Positions 1 to 11,350 are shown, numbered from the stretch's first letter. The stretch is DNA of 64,000 nucleotides from Lineus longissimus (GCF_910592395.1 NC_088319.1:9114001-9178000); one strand, 5' to 3'. Numbers and translations are program-made. The notes: generated by a model from the sequence alone, not told the origin.

Positions 1-285
1 GATTAAAAAGTAAAGGACTCAGAATCTCACCCTGCTTGACTCCAGTGCATGGTAACTTGCACTGGGTGTTAGAGGGTGTTACTCGACCAGCAATTTTGAT
101 GCATGCTACACTTTGATCATACATACTCGTTACAACTTCAAAATGTTTACCCCTAATGTTTTGACTTAGCAATTTATAGTACAGGCCAGTATGACATACA
201 CTATCAAATGCCTTTTTAAAAACAACAAAGCAAGCATATAAAGGCCTTTTGTTTTTCTGAACATACCTTTTTCGACCAATACTGT
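1..285 (-). pseudogene. LINE reverse transcriptase fragment (non-LTR retrotransposon)
   Basis: Read on the minus strand from about 285 to the window edge, an open frame encodes a palm segment typical of LINE reverse transcriptases. It contains KKAFDSV, then a stretch ending in the GVKQG-x-x-L-SPLLF block that precedes the catalytic Tyr-x-Asp-Asp box. The box itself would lie beyond position 1. The first catalytic aspartate region reads FVVFKKAF where FVDFKKAF is usual, so the aspartate codon appears mutated to valine. Only about 95 codons are visible, no start codon or endonuclease domain is present, and nothing recognisable follows upstream. The LINE clade cannot be assigned. This is most likely a dead fragment of a longer element extending left of the window. 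Confidence 0.75.
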
Positions 286-290
286 TGCGC

Positions 291-1392
291 CGCTTTGTCG
301 GGGGAGGGGGAAATTCTAGCTCTTGGTCAACGTTAAGACGTCTTTCCTGTATCAACTTTATTATTTCTCTTGTTGTACAATCCGACACGGATGTAGAGCA
401 AACATGCTCTACACCCGTGATTCCGATCACTGGTTGTTCTGGGTATTCTTTATGGGGGGATTCTCCGAGGTTCTCTCCTGAGGGAAAGAAATCCCCCCAT
501 GTTTATACATTGGTTTGTTGCTAACATGTGTCTAAGGCGACAGTGATATCTCTCCATGGTACAAGTGACGAGGTGGGTCCCTCGAAACGGCCTAGGTTTG
601 GTATCGGTCACGTCAACTTGCATCATTGGATTTGTGAATCAATATCGCCTCCCTCTAGAAGAAAAACTCAAACTCAATAACCTCACGTACCGTAAACAAT
701 TCCAAACTCAAAAGTACACATTATATTTAGCTTGTTTCCTTTTCCGTTTAGCTTTCCTTGGTTGCTACAATACAAAGGTTACTTTTGGTATTTCGCTTTA
801 AACATGAATGGAAATCAATTAAATTACCTTAATTTGAGAGGCCATAAACTAAGTACTTTTACAAGGACTTTTGACTTTAAAGGTTAACTGGAGTCTATAC
901 TTTTAAAGGAAGTACCCAACATTCTCGCAATACAAAGCAAAGTGACAGCGACTGGTGCATTATCCAAGGCTGCCTTTCTTAGTTATAATTGTGATTTTGC
1001 AAGACAATTTGACGGTAGAAATATACATGAATTATTTTTCACAATGATCACAGCTTATGACGACTTGTGGTGGTACTAAATCCGAAATAACACCCCTCAA
1101 CTGGAGAACCCAGGTCTTGCACGGTGGCGCCATCTAAATTCTGTTCAACAGAATCGAACTTTCACTCGAGTTGAAAGCCACAGCTGCAACTAATAGTGTC
1201 CTGCCTACGTACAGTCCTACCAGAAAGTAAATGTCCACCGCTTTTTAAAAATATCACAGAGATAAAATAATATATTTGATTACGGTTTTCAGCAGAGTAT
1301 GGATTATTTAGTTGGTCATATCTGTTGTATTTGGATGCACCTAATTCCATCCCTTCATTATTATGTAACAAATACATGTATTTCAAATGAAA
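291..1392. other. No recognisable gene
   Basis: This stretch has only short open frames, none with a recognisable motif. It includes a GC-rich segment at about 410-500 with a short inverted repeat (TGGGGGGATT against AATCCCCCCA). I see no RNA gene or transposon terminus here. Confidence 0.5.
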
Positions 1393-2935
1393 CGGCCAGG
1401 GGCCATTGTGCTCACCGTAAGTATTTTTAGTAGACAGTTACAGAAAGTGCTACAGTATGTAGCCAAAAATTGTTGTCTTCATTGCATTGGATACTGATGG
1501 GCAATCCCCGCCAGTAGGTTGGTTGTCAAGGTAAATGATTTGGTGAGAATGGATGAACAAGTCATATTTGCAAAAGTGATGATTTTGACCTCAGTGACCC
1601 TGACAGGTAGGTCAAATAACAAACCAGGGTGATATGTGATGTAGACACATACACCTGACCATAACAATTTCATCACTCGTTACACTACAGCAATCGGCAA
1701 AAAACGATTTCCAAGATGGCCGCCTAATTAAATCTATGGCACCAAATAAATCAAAAAATGAAGAAAATGTAAGATAGAACTCAGAAAAGAAAAAAGGAAG
1801 ACATGAAAAATAAAAATATTTTTGGCTGTCCTTGACCGGGGTTTGAACTCACGACCTTTGGATTGCCACAATACGAGGAAAAACCCACAAAACATGCAAT
1901 TTCGACCATATTTGAATTCCGATCTGGCTGAAACTTGGCATACAAATAGTGGCTTCTTAGATGCATCATTACACAAAATTAAAACTCTTTACATTGAACA
2001 ACGACAAAACGTACCAAGAACGGTAAAGTTTTCAACTTTGACCTCTGTGAACTTGAAAGGTGGGTCAAATCAAAAACCCGTAAGATATGTGATGTATCCT
2101 TGCTAGAAGTACCTACCATGAAACTTTTATCAAAAAGAAATCAGTAATAAGCAAGAAATCACACTTTTTGAGTTTTGAGTTTGGGCCCCCTGGTGGCCAA
2201 GTCAATAATCAGACCGAACCAAAATTCAGTGTAAAAGGTCAACTGACCTAGGGGGTCATTTGTTCAAAGTTTCAAGTTCATAACTGTTGCGGTTGAGAAA
2301 CGTGCCATAGTTACACTCGAACGACAAATTTACGCCATTTGACCTCTGCGACCTTAAAAAGTAGGTCAAATCCGAAAAATCGTGCAACATCTGAGGTAAC
2401 CTTGCTAGGGGTCCCTTCCATAAAAATTTCATCAAAAACAATTTGCTAATAAGCAGGCTATTGCACTTCTTACTTTTTTCTGTTTTGGCCCCCTGGTGGC
2501 ATAGTCAAGAATCAGATCAGGCTGAAATTCAGCACCAGAGGTTATCTGATATAGGGGGTTATATGTACCAAGTTTCAAGCTCATAGCTTTGGTGGTTGAG
2601 AAACGTGCCATAGTTACACTGAAACGGCCAATTCACGCCATTTGACCTCTGCGACCTTGAAAAGTAGATCAAATTAAAAACCCGTAAGATATATGATGTA
2701 TCCTTGCTATGAGTACCTACCACAAAAGTTTTATCGAAAACAAGTCACTAATAAGCGAGATATCACACTTTTTATATATCCACATTTGGCCCCCTGGTGG
2801 CCAAGTAGAGAATCAGATCGGACAGAAATTTAGTGTCACGGGTCATCTGACCTAGGGGGTCATGTGTACAAAGATTTAAGTTCATAGACCTAGCGGTTAA
2901 AAAACGTGCCACTGTTTTTGAACTAGGATACGACG

Positions 2936-2973
<38 letters not shown>

Positions 2974-3018
2974 ACGACGGACACTGCGGTATTGTATAGA
3001 CTCCCCTACGGTGAGCCA
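1393..3018 (-). repeat. Interspersed repeat family A, copy 1
   Basis: This is a non-coding repeat in minus orientation. Its left edge carries GGCCATTGTGCTCACC and its right edge ACGGTGAGCC after a long GAC trinucleotide run (about 2935-2970). In between, a unit recurs with the elements 'gacctctgtgaccttgaaa', 'aggtcaaat', 'aaacccgtaagatat', 'gtacctacca' and 'ccccctggtgg', seen near 1580, 2040, 2340, 2650 and 2800. The same edges and internal blocks occur at 24678-25796, where the repeat interrupts the Polinton polymerase, and at 63158-63540. It has no coding capacity: the arginine-rich frames over the GAC run are translation artefacts. It resembles non-autonomous DNA elements that are common in marine invertebrate genomes. 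That class assignment is inference. Confidence 0.75.
1811..1876 (-). repeat. tRNA-derived SINE fragment (3' half with B box)
   Basis: On the minus strand this reads as the 3' half of a tRNA: GTCGTGAGTTCAAACCCC, containing a near-consensus RNA polymerase III B box (GAGTTCAAACC), followed by CGGTCAAGGACAG. A matching 5' half with an A box and a full acceptor stem is not visible, so this is not a functional tRNA gene. It is followed on the minus strand by A/T-rich sequence, as expected for a tRNA-derived SINE. It lies inside the repeat array. Confidence 0.55.
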
Positions 3019-3521
3019 AAAAGGTCCAAAACTCACTTTTTTCATTTCAAGTGCCTTTTCAAAAATTCGCATGAGCCCATGAACTGTGCTTTGTGACCAT
3101 CATTTTCGGCACTTGCAATTCCATAGAATATGTTCGATAGTCATGACAATTGCACATTTTTGCTAATGATTTTTATGTTATTTTTTTAATCTCTTCCATA
3201 ACCTTTGATAAAGACCCCAATCCTTGATGTATATGAGCTGTGTAGGCCATTAAGACCCTAACTGACTGCATTGCTGACTATGAGGGGTGTTCTAAATGGT
3301 CAACGAGCTGTCTGGAAAAAACAATCACCTCTAGCGAGCTAAAACTAATCTTCAAAATGAAAGAATTTAACAGGAATTTTCTAGTAATGAAAGCAAAAAA
3401 ACCTTTGTTGCATCATAGTTTACCCATATATTGTGAAGAAGAACGAAAATTACATAAAATTAAAAAGTTACTCTTATGACATTTTTGAAATTGCCAGTTG
3501 CATAGTGAAGAGACAGGTGTG
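3019..3521. other. No recognisable gene; region left of the piggyBac remnant
   Basis: This is AT-rich sequence with no open frame of note. It precedes the surviving 5' coding piece of the piggyBac-like gene and may contain that element's 5' untranslated region or terminus, but no terminal inverted repeat was identified. Confidence 0.4.
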
Positions 3522-3611
3522 GCAATGCAAGACCTGGTCGTGCAAGTGTTCGAGGACAAGGATGAGGACGTGGTGGTGGAGGAAACGCTGCTAACCGCCG
3601 TAATGAAGGTT
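3522..3611 (+). pseudogene. piggyBac-like transposase, 5' piece left of the Polinton
   Basis: This short Arg/Gly-rich frame (GRGGGGNAANRRNEG) contains one TGA stop (in GGA CAA GGA TGA GGA), probably a mutated CGA arginine codon. Its frame runs into the Polinton target site. When one copy of the 6-bp duplication AAGGTT (3606-3611 and 30481-30486) is disregarded, the frame continues directly into WSENLDVPL at 30487, the upstream part of the piggyBac-like gene on the other side. This continuity identifies the Polinton's host sequence and fixes the insertion point. The Arg/Gly-rich character resembles the low-complexity N-terminus often seen before the piggyBac catalytic domain. Confidence 0.6.
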
Positions 3612-4077
3612 CATCATGTATAAATGAGAATACGGGGCCAAGTCAAATCTCAGTCAAAATCTCCAAAAATCTCAGTCAAAATCTCCAAGTCAAATCCTAG
3701 TCAATCATTTTACTAACATTACTCAGTCAAATCCTAGTCTAAACTTATCTCAGTCAAATCCCAGTCAAGTCCAAATTTACAAAAATCGTCCAAAATTAAA
3801 AAAATTAAAAAATTAAAAAAATTAAAAAAATTAAAAAATTTAAAAAATTTAAAAATTTAAAAATTTAAAAATTTAAAAATTTAAAAATTTAAAAATTTAA
3901 AAATTTAAAAATTTAAAAAATTAAAAAATTAAAACAATTAAAAAAATTTTAAAATTTTAAAAATTTAAAAAAATTTAAAAAATTTAAAAATTTAAAAAAT
4001 TTAAAAATTTAAAAAATTAAAAAAATTAAAAAAAATTATTTTCTTCTAAATAAAATGAACAACTTTCCGTCAAACAA
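3612..4077 (+). repeat. Polinton left terminal inverted repeat
   Basis: The outer 185 bases (3612-3797) are matched in inverted orientation at the right end (30296-30480), with repeated CTCAGTCAAA motifs. They are followed by a long (TTTAAA/AATTTAAAA)n low-complexity tract of slightly different length at each end. The repeat then includes TTCTTCTAAATAAAATGAAC and CTTTCCGTCAAACAA, so the start codon of the terminal gene at 4055 lies inside the repeat. The right-hand copy of this inner part is at about 30083-30120. Confidence 0.9.
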
Positions 4078-4357
4078 TGAACTTGAATCAAGAATCACAG
4101 ATTCAACAGATTATCTAAAATTCAAAGATCTTCCATTGAACAAATGGTACAAAATCAACTCATTCAGAAGTATAAACACAAAAATAGGAGAATCAACACT
4201 TCTTGAGCTTGAAGACTCAGAAGCTAACTGGTTGACCGTTTGGTCTACGAGTGTCATCAAACGAAAAATAACACCAGATCACAGTTATATAAGGTCCACA
4301 GGAGTCAAGGAGACAAAACAAGGTAAGAAATTCTATGGATTTAATCTTGTGGAATAG
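4055..4357 (+). CDS. Small Polinton terminal protein (left copy)
   Basis: This 100-residue protein of unknown function starts inside the terminal inverted repeat at TAAAATGAAC and is transcribed inward. It has no membrane segment or signal peptide. Visible features are a central LPLNKWYKI segment and a hydrophobic/charged C-terminus (GKKFYGFNLVE). The gene at the opposite end (29661-30011, minus) begins with the same MNNF and FPSN elements and has a comparable NTWYKI segment, so the two are diverged terminal paralogues. The frame is open from the start to a TAG at 4355. A palindrome follows at 4369-4396. The symmetric position suggests duplication by terminal-repeat exchange. The function is not known. 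Confidence 0.6.
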   Translation: MNNFPSNNELESRITDSTDYLKFKDLPLNKWYKINSFRSINTKIGESTLLELEDSEANWLTVWSTSVIKRKITPDHSYIRSTGVKETKQGKKFYGFNLVE

Positions 4358-4368
4358 ACAAAGATGTA

Positions 4369-4396
4369 ATTTTATAAGCTTAAAAGCTTATAAAAT
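4369..4396. terminator. Palindrome between convergent Polinton genes
   Basis: This is a perfect 13-bp inverted repeat (ATTTTATAAGCTT) with a 2-base loop. It sits 12 bases after the stop of the gene at 4055-4357 and downstream of the minus-strand gene ending at 4513. Similar palindromes follow other genes of this element, which suggests a 3'-end signal. That role is inferred. Confidence 0.5.
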
Positions 4397-4512
4397 TACT
4401 CGCTACGCTCGTAGAAAGTACACCCACACTACTTTTGTCTGACTTGCTAAAATAGCCCAAACTGATTATCTCAGATGAAAGTCATGTCATTTCGGATTCT
4501 AGGATGTACATT

Positions 4513-4965
4513 TCAGCGATTGATGAGCTCAAATTCACTCGCAGAAATAGTTCCATTGTCCATGAACCTGGAAAGTAAATTATTGGCATTATTTAAGCAT
4601 GCTTTTTTCTTGGTTAAAATATCTAAATGTTTTTTCTCTTTTTTCCTCAACTGAGGAACTACAATTTTTCCAACCAATCCTAGGAGTGTACAGATAGCGG
4701 AAATTGGAATGCTAACTACATTTCCAATCACTGTCGCAGCTCCAATCGATGCCACAGTGACACTGGTAATATACATACCAATTTCACAACCATGTAAGAT
4801 TTGACTAGCTTTTTTATATTTTTTATTTAATTTTTTTCTTTTTTCAATATTAAGCTCTAATTCTGTAATTTTTTCTTTAATTTTTTCAAGTCTAAATTGT
4901 TCAGCATCAACACACTCGCTTCGCTCGTGGACACCATCGACGACATCCACATTCACGCTGTTCAT
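4513..4965 (-). CDS. Polinton small protein with hydrophobic centre
   Basis: This 150-residue protein is not assigned to a family. After a short acidic N-terminus, a charged, probably coiled-coil segment (about residues 22-52, rich in Lys and Glu) leads to a hydrophobic stretch (about 60-100, Gly/Ala/Val/Ile rich: MYITSVTVASIGAATVIGNV). That stretch looks like one or two membrane helices and is followed by a basic region. The N-terminal codons for HERSEC contain the dispersed CGAGCGAAGCGAG motif. It is the last gene of the minus-strand series, 12 bases after the fibre-like gene. The start lacks the TAAATG context of its neighbours. A virion membrane or structural protein is a reasonable guess, no more. 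Confidence 0.55.
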   Translation of the reverse strand: MNSVNVDVVDGVHERSECVDAEQFRLEKIKEKITELELNIEKRKKLNKKYKKASQILHGCEIGMYITSVTVASIGAATVIGNVVSIPISAICTLLGLVGKIVVPQLRKKEKKHLDILTKKKACLNNANNLLSRFMDNGTISASEFELINR

Positions 4966-4977
4966 GGCGTGTTTTAT

Positions 4978-5466
4978 TTATAAATCTAATTCAATCAATA
5001 GACAGATAATTGTTGACCGTGCAGATGCTCTAATTTCATTGAGAAAACTAATCACATCATTTTGATTTAAAGGAACATCTACTTGCTTTGTCGATGTTAT
5101 AGTGTCTCCTTCAATAAATGTTTGTTTAACCCCATTTACAATAACATGAATTTTATAGGCTCTTCTTGCATCTGTAGTAATTCCCATGCGAATAATTTTA
5201 CCAGGAGACATCATGGTATAACCTGTTGTACTAGTTTGACTGCCATCACCAAAGCTAAAATCTGCAATATTACCATGCAGAACCCCTCTTTCATCTGCAT
5301 ATATTGTGATAACAGGTTTGCTTTTAAAATTTTGAATTTGAGTGTTTATTGAGTCAAATTCTAAATTAATATTTTCAATGTTTGAATTACTCTGAATCTG
5401 AAGGTCTTGTAAGTCTTCAATGATGTCTTGGTTAGTTTCTCTAAGTCCAGTACACATGTTTGTCAT
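4978..5466 (-). CDS. Putative fibre/spike-like head protein of the Polinton
   Basis: This 162-residue protein has an N-terminal heptad-like segment (about residues 8-48, with the INTQIQNFKS stretch at its end). A compact beta-rich domain follows, beginning PVITIYADERG and including ADFSFGDGSQ, GYTMMSPGKIIRMGI, VDVPLNQNDVISF and the C-terminal LLIELDL. This order, a coiled stalk then a beta-sandwich head ending in the LIELDL type of strand, resembles attachment or fibre heads found in adintovirus-like elements and some phages. No enzyme motif is present. Its start ATG follows the stop codon of the penton-like gene directly (GAATAAATG), so the genes are adjacent without spacing. Receptor attachment on the particle is inferred from fold and context only. 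Confidence 0.55.
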   Translation of the reverse strand: MTNMCTGLRETNQDIIEDLQDLQIQSNSNIENINLEFDSINTQIQNFKSKPVITIYADERGVLHGNIADFSFGDGSQTSTTGYTMMSPGKIIRMGITTDARRAYKIHVIVNGVKQTFIEGDTITSTKQVDVPLNQNDVISFLNEIRASARSTIICLLIELDL

Positions 5467-6156
5467 TTATTCTAACAGCAAATCAATTGAAACAGGTGTT
5501 AAAAATTCAATAGGCTCTTCATTCTGATCTTTGATTTGAAGTTCAATATAAGTATGATCATGCTGTTTGATCTTTACTTTTTGCAGGGAGGTATATTCAT
5601 GTATATCTCCATAATATTTACCTTTAGGAACAAATGTAGTAATTAGATCACTACGCTTTCTATTCACTAAATTTTTACTCGTATCAACAATATTACAAGA
5701 AATTCTATACTCATGATTAGGTAAAAATTGACAAGGTTTATCACCTGTAATTTCAGAGCTTAGAAAGACATTATTTTCAAAAGTTATTCCTAATAATTCA
5801 CCTAGTTCTTTATGGAGAACTATTGCAAATGGAGGATCGACTTTAATTTTAATTTTACCTTCATTGGGTAAATAAGTTAATTCAAATTTATCAGAATGCC
5901 CTTTTTCACTCAGTGCTTCTTGTACTGCTTTATTGTAGGTAACTGGAGTATAAAATCCATTGGGAATAGTGATTAAATCAGGATTCGTATAGATCGCTCT
6001 ATCTTTAAGCGCAAATCGCAGATGGCTATTTTTTAATTCCCTTGAAATATTATAGTAAGTCATAGGGATAATAGCCTTTTCAACTCTTACTGTCTTATAT
6101 TGATTGATGCTGACGGGTAATTCACAACGTGTTTGATTATGAAATCTAACGTGCAT
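5467..6156 (-). CDS. Putative penton/minor capsid protein of the Polinton
   Basis: This 229-residue protein has no signal peptide or membrane segment. Its layout, an N-terminal strand region with VEKAIIPMTYYN, a central LGELLGITF segment, HEYRISCNIVD, and a C-terminal YIELQIKDQNEEPIEFL-type strand pair, matches the general plan of single jelly-roll penton-like proteins of Polintons and adintoviruses. In those, 'ei.yP.tw.N', 'LGf' and 'lyv.cdiv' blocks recur. It starts at TAAATG overlapping the end of the 480-codon membrane-protein gene by 11 bases and runs into the fibre-like gene. The frame is intact. It would occupy the vertices of the capsid if the assignment is right. A structure prediction is needed to separate it from other jelly-roll proteins. 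Confidence 0.5.
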   Translation of the reverse strand: MHVRFHNQTRCELPVSINQYKTVRVEKAIIPMTYYNISRELKNSHLRFALKDRAIYTNPDLITIPNGFYTPVTYNKAVQEALSEKGHSDKFELTYLPNEGKIKIKVDPPFAIVLHKELGELLGITFENNVFLSSEITGDKPCQFLPNHEYRISCNIVDTSKNLVNRKRSDLITTFVPKGKYYGDIHEYTSLQKVKIKQHDHTYIELQIKDQNEEPIEFLTPVSIDLLLE

Positions 6157-7588
6157 TTATTTTATTAGAAATTTTATGTGCTTTTTGTTTAATGCTTCCA
6201 ACATTGTTTGTTATGATTTGAATAATAACTAAAATAGTGACTGCGACCATAATAATCAGATGCTCAGCCATAAATCCTACAACACCAGCAGCTGCTTTTA
6301 AGATAGTAGACACAATGGAGCCTAAAATTCCAGGCAAAGCTACTAAAGCTTTTTTACCTAAAGAAAGTAACCAATTTTTAAATTTGATCAAACCATCATG
6401 AATTTTACCAGGAATTCCTGGCTTACTCGGACCATCAGGTTTACTAGGTCTATCAGGTTTTCCAGGTGGTTTACTTGATTTTTTTGGTTTAAATATTGCA
6501 GCCACAGTTCCTCCAATCGCAGAAATAGTTAAAATAACTGCTGAAATAATACTTGCGATCGTAAGTCCTTTCTCTTTAAATAATTCTCTTAATTTTTCAC
6601 CTAAAGTCATATCTTCTCTAAAAAATAAGCTCTTTATTTTTGCTACTTGAGATCTATAAATTTCTTTATAGGATTCAACACTATTTTTATACATCCTATC
6701 ATTATGCTCAAATTGATTTTTCCAAAATGTTATGTCTTCTCTATCACCTTGTTGTTTTGCATTATCAAGTCCTTTTTGAGACTCTTTCATTTTTTTATCA
6801 TAATGTTCTACTTGTATTTTTAAGGCTGCTTCTCTTGTTCTTGCTATAGCCATCTGATCTCTTGCTTTTTTAATCTGATTGACAGAATATTCATTACCTG
6901 CTTTTTCCCTAGCTTCATGAATAGCTTCATCAACGAATTCTTTCATTTTTTGCATATCCTTTTCATATGATTTAGCAGAATACCAAGATTCCCGAGAGTC
7001 ATCAGTGTTACTTTCTAATTTATTAATGAGTACTTCTAACTCTTCTTTTCTTTCAGGTGAAATGTTAGCATCAACATGAGTTTCTATTATATCATCTGAT
7101 TCTTGCACTACATTTGACTTGGTTTTAAATGTAGACATTTCAATATTTTCCGCTGCACTAGATCCTGCTCCATCTTCGTAATTCAATTGTCTTCTAGCTG
7201 TTTTTTCTTCAACATTTTCAAGTATTGGAGTTTCTCCCACATTAATTTTCGTAAAAAATGTCATAAGTTCACTTATTCCTGTTAGAGAATTGATTGAATA
7301 AGGATTTCTAGTATATTTTTGTGTTAGCCTATTGCTCTCCCCGTTTGATTTGTGAAAAAATATTTCATCGTTTTCATTCATTGTCAGTCTGTTACGAAAT
7401 AGTTCCATTGTCTTCCCCTTCTTAAAAATTAAGTGACTTTTTTCCATAAATTCTCTTGTAAAATCATCCTTTGCATCAATGATTCTCATTTTCTCCATTA
7501 AATCATTGTCAACGGGTTGTGGAACATCTCCAGTCAATTCATTCATAATATTATCATTATCCGCTGCTTGTTGATCATAATTATTCAC
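6146..7588 (-). pseudogene. Polinton membrane protein, 3' portion, apparently cut by the 9.1-kb insertion
   Basis: There are 480 codons open to a stop at 6146. The N-terminal part has DDFTREFMEKSHLIF and SINSLTGISELMTFFTKIN. A long charged coiled-coil region (about residues 190-330), a hydrophobic helix (about 345-370), a Pro/Lys/Gly-rich hinge (SKPPGKPDRPSKPDGPSKPG) and a C-terminal hydrophobic block (about 415-465) follow. The gene has no ATG at its left boundary: codon one is GTG (GTGAATAATTATG) and lies exactly where the insertion begins. The short frame 16691-16777, on the far side of the insertion and preceded by the usual AAATAAATG, is likely the original 5' end. Alternatively, translation could begin at the internal ATG about 14 codons in. 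A virion membrane component is plausible. The family is unnamed to me. Confidence 0.6.
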
Positions 7589-10500
7589 AATGTGATCTTA
7601 TTTCTGTTCCTGAAAAGTTGTTTTCAGTGTATTTTCTCCTTGAAATCGATCACTTCAGGTACTATTACTGTGCATACCTAGCTAAATTAGTGTCTAGTTT
7701 CGTCTCTGATGACATTTATTTCGTCAAAATCGCTGTTTTTTTCTAAAAAGGTGTTTTTGTGGTCATTTTGGCTGTTTATTTCGAGGGTACGGTAGGAGGT
7801 CATCGTTCACTCGATAACTCTTTTTAAAATGAAATAAAAGCGTTTTAAGATACATGATATGAATTGATATTAATATTCGTTAAGTGGGATTGTCGGTGGA
7901 CGTTCATTGGTGAACAGTTGTGCTGGAATTACGAAAATATATCGATATCGTTGAGAGTTCATTCATTAGGGGCCTGCTCTCAATTTTCCTTACAACGCCT
8001 CCAGCACTGGGCAATTGCCACCATCTTGAAAAGCAGTGCCGCGGATGGCTATCGCATCGCCACTACGCATGAGAACACGATGGCTGCCCTGCGCTGCATT
8101 GATAGTTCGTAATAAATTCACATAAAAACACACCAGAAGATCTCCGATTTTATTTACAAAGATCATATTTTGTTATTAATTGATAAAACAAGCCATTTTA
8201 CCACAGCAGGTGACACATATTAGGCCTGAATAAGACTTTAGAATTTGAAGTGGTGGTGACGATGCCGATATCCAAGATGGCGGAATTATACCAGTGGTCA
8301 AATCTCATCTATTTTGGGTAATTGCATCATTATTTCTTTTTGTGATTGGTGATTTGTAAAATTGAGAATGATTGAATAATCAGTATTTTTTCACCCAAAG
8401 GCATGAGTGAACATTTGATAAGTTTATTGTGATTTAATTGGTAACTTGGTCGACATTTTGACAATTATATTTAGCAATATTTCGATAAATGCGGACCTGC
8501 TTCTTCCTCTTTTCGCAGTGACGGTGTTTCGATAATTCAGGTCAGTTTCACGGCAAAAATAAGTGGTAGTTTTGAAATTCGAATGTGCATTTATTGATGT
8601 AACGATAAAGTACATTTCCGAGAATAATTAGTGAAAGTTTCAGTAGGTGTCGATTTTTGTGAAGTAGTGTATAGGCGATGGATTGGCTCAGCCATGTGCT
8701 CGTCGTGTCAGCGGGGCGCAAGCCGTCATGGGATGGGGGATGTACACTACTACAATGCACGTGATTGATGGTTGAACATTCATTCTCGTTGACAGTGTAT
8801 TATTGAAATATTTGATTGTGATGATGGTGTATTGTACTAGGCCTTGCATGCTCCCAACGTGTGGCATATTTCACATTGATACTACCAGTATCAATTACAA
8901 AAAAATAGATTGTGAGTAACAATAGGCCTACAAACAATGCTACATGTCATGAGGGTGGGAACGGGGAAGGGGGGGGGGTAACTGTCTCGACGTCCCGTTA
9001 GGAAAAAAGGCTTATCCCGTTTCCCAATACGCAATTTTAGCCGAATCGTGACGCAAAACACGGCTTGTCTCGAATCCCGCTAAAATAAGGGTGTCTATCC
9101 CGAATCCCGACAGTTATTTTCGGCCCATCCCAGTGTCCCGAAAATACCCGTTCTCCCCCTCATACATAGTAGACCATATTGTCACATTGATGTTTTCTTT
9201 CATTACAGTTCGACTTCGAGATCTACATTTTCGACAAAGGCCTGGTGTAATATTATTACGTACTTGATGAAGGTAATATTAGTTTCTTCAAATTTGAAGC
9301 ATGACGTTAATGGAGTACCAGCACAACTTCATTGACTGCTACGTGGCGCTGGTGGAAACTGAGGTATTGCATCGCTCATATCACTTGAAAAAAACATTTA
9401 CCCTAGTTACGACCAAAGCTGCTTAGCAGAGGGCGATACCTCATCAGGAGCGCCACAATCATATCATTGGTGTGAAAGCATTTGTATGAAGTTTTTCAGT
9501 TCTCAATGTGTTCGAAACCTTAATTGTGAATTTGTGCACTTCGAATTCAAATTTACGTCACTACGTTAGTTTGACATCCATTGATGTCACGGTAATTTCA
9601 CTGTTATGCTGTGCTGCTTTCAGGTTTAATGACACGAATGAGTACAAGTACATTACATTTTTCGACGAAGGCCTTCTGTAATTTCATACGCTTCTTACGG
9701 TTAGTATTGATTCATAATTTCTAGTAAAAAAGTTAATTTTGAAAGTGAAAAATATGTTACAATACAATAGACCTGCAAATACCATATACGCAAGTTTTGA
9801 ACAAATATCACACATATTCCCCAGTTGACTTGTGATGATATTGATAATGGTGGTGGTGGTGTTATCATGTACATGGCTTCTAACGTAGTAAGTGTTTTCT
9901 TTTCAGCAACATTCAATAGATTTATTTACTGTATTATCATTTCGACCAAGGCGAATTCGACACTTCAATTACACAAGGTTAGTAACTTTTGTTCACAAAA
10001 TCCAAATGGAGGCAAATACAGAACAATCAAACTTAGTCATTCCAGTCAGTTACTGAAGCACAGTGAAAACTGTCGGGAGCAGTGCAACTGATGGCATGTC
10101 AAACTTCCAGTGACTGTCCCTGTCCATATTTTTCAAGACAGTACAAATCTTGTAATCATTTTGTTTATGCAGTGTACGTTATTATGTATCATTTCAGCAC
10201 AATCAAACTTAGTCATTCCAGTCAGTTACTGAAGCACAGCGAAAACTGTCTGAATTAGTGCTGCTGATGGCATGTAATTACTCTACTACCACCACCAGTG
10301 ACAGTCAATGTCCAAATATTTTCAAGTGTGCGAAATTAGTACTCGTCTACTTCTTAGTGTTATTTGAATGCAATGTATGTTATAAAAATATTTTTTCAAC
10401 ACTATATATACATTCTCATTCCTGTCAGTTTCTGAAAATCAGCTAAAGCAATCGCTACCAATGCAGCTGATAACAGCAATTCTTTTTGTTCCCAATGCCC

Positions 10501-11350
10501 ATCCATGACAATATATTTCACGCATGTGACAATCATGTAATCATCCTGTTTTTTGTGTTCTATTCATGCAATAAATAAATTCAGTATTTTCAAATCATTG
10601 GTGCTACAAAACTATTCTCATTATAGATTATTCATATTTTATAAAATGCTGTCATGTCAAATTTTGTGTCCTATAAATCATAATGAAGTCGGCATTTTAT
10701 ATACAACTTTTGTACTCCTCCTAAATAAACATACAAATCTTGTTTTATGTAAACTTTGTATATGTGACCCGTCACAGCAAAACCAGGCGCATGTCGCTCT
10801 GAGCTTGGCAGGTTGAGACGGACTGTTCTAATCTTTCATTAGCGACACCATTTCTTACCAGAGTGCCTCCTTCATTCATACATCTTGTACTTTAACTCAA
10901 GATACCCATCTTTGAATATTTTTAGTATACCAAGTACTACAATGTCAATGTATTGAAGTCATGTTCTTGTAGTGTTATTGGCTTTCTATTATCTTGTCAA
11001 AATACCACTTGGTTCTCGCAAAATCTCAATAAAAACAAATGCTATTGCATGTATTGCATATTCTAACAGCTATCCACTGTATCGATTTATCCATCATCTG
11101 TACTATTTGTCACAAAAATGTTATATTATGTAAATCATATTTCATTACATAATGCACACTGCCAATTACTGCTGAACCATTCATATGTCATTTAAATAAA
11201 TAATTTTCAACTTTTTAAAACCGTCTTATAGTACTCTTCTTGTCACTTAGCTGAACCAATTGCTCTATAGCATGAAATTTCCAGAAATGCCCCAGGGACT
11301 GAAAAGTGCTGTTTTAACAGAGAGGTGTCCTACACCTAAACTGAGAAGTC
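7589..11350. other. Non-coding part of the insertion, with short repeats
   Basis: No coding frame of note is visible. A GC-rich block with a G run lies at about 8960-8985. Three short blocks of the form TTTCGAC-A-AAGGC are each followed within about 50 bases by a GTNAT/GTTAGT-like donor (about 9230, 9660 and 9940). Roughly 180-bp degenerate direct repeats (about 10020, 10200 and 10390) share 'cagtcagttactgaagcacag', broken here to its common core CAGTTACTGAAGCACAG. This may be a decayed non-coding transcript or simple repeat expansion. Confidence 0.4.

Noticed and set aside
1811-1876. Functional tRNA gene
   Set aside because: A good B box but no 5' half or acceptor stem; better explained as a SINE piece.
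2772-2984. Arginine-rich open frames over GAC/GTC runs (also at 24642-24941)
   Set aside because: They are translations of a trinucleotide run inside a non-coding repeat family present in several copies; no conserved start or domain.
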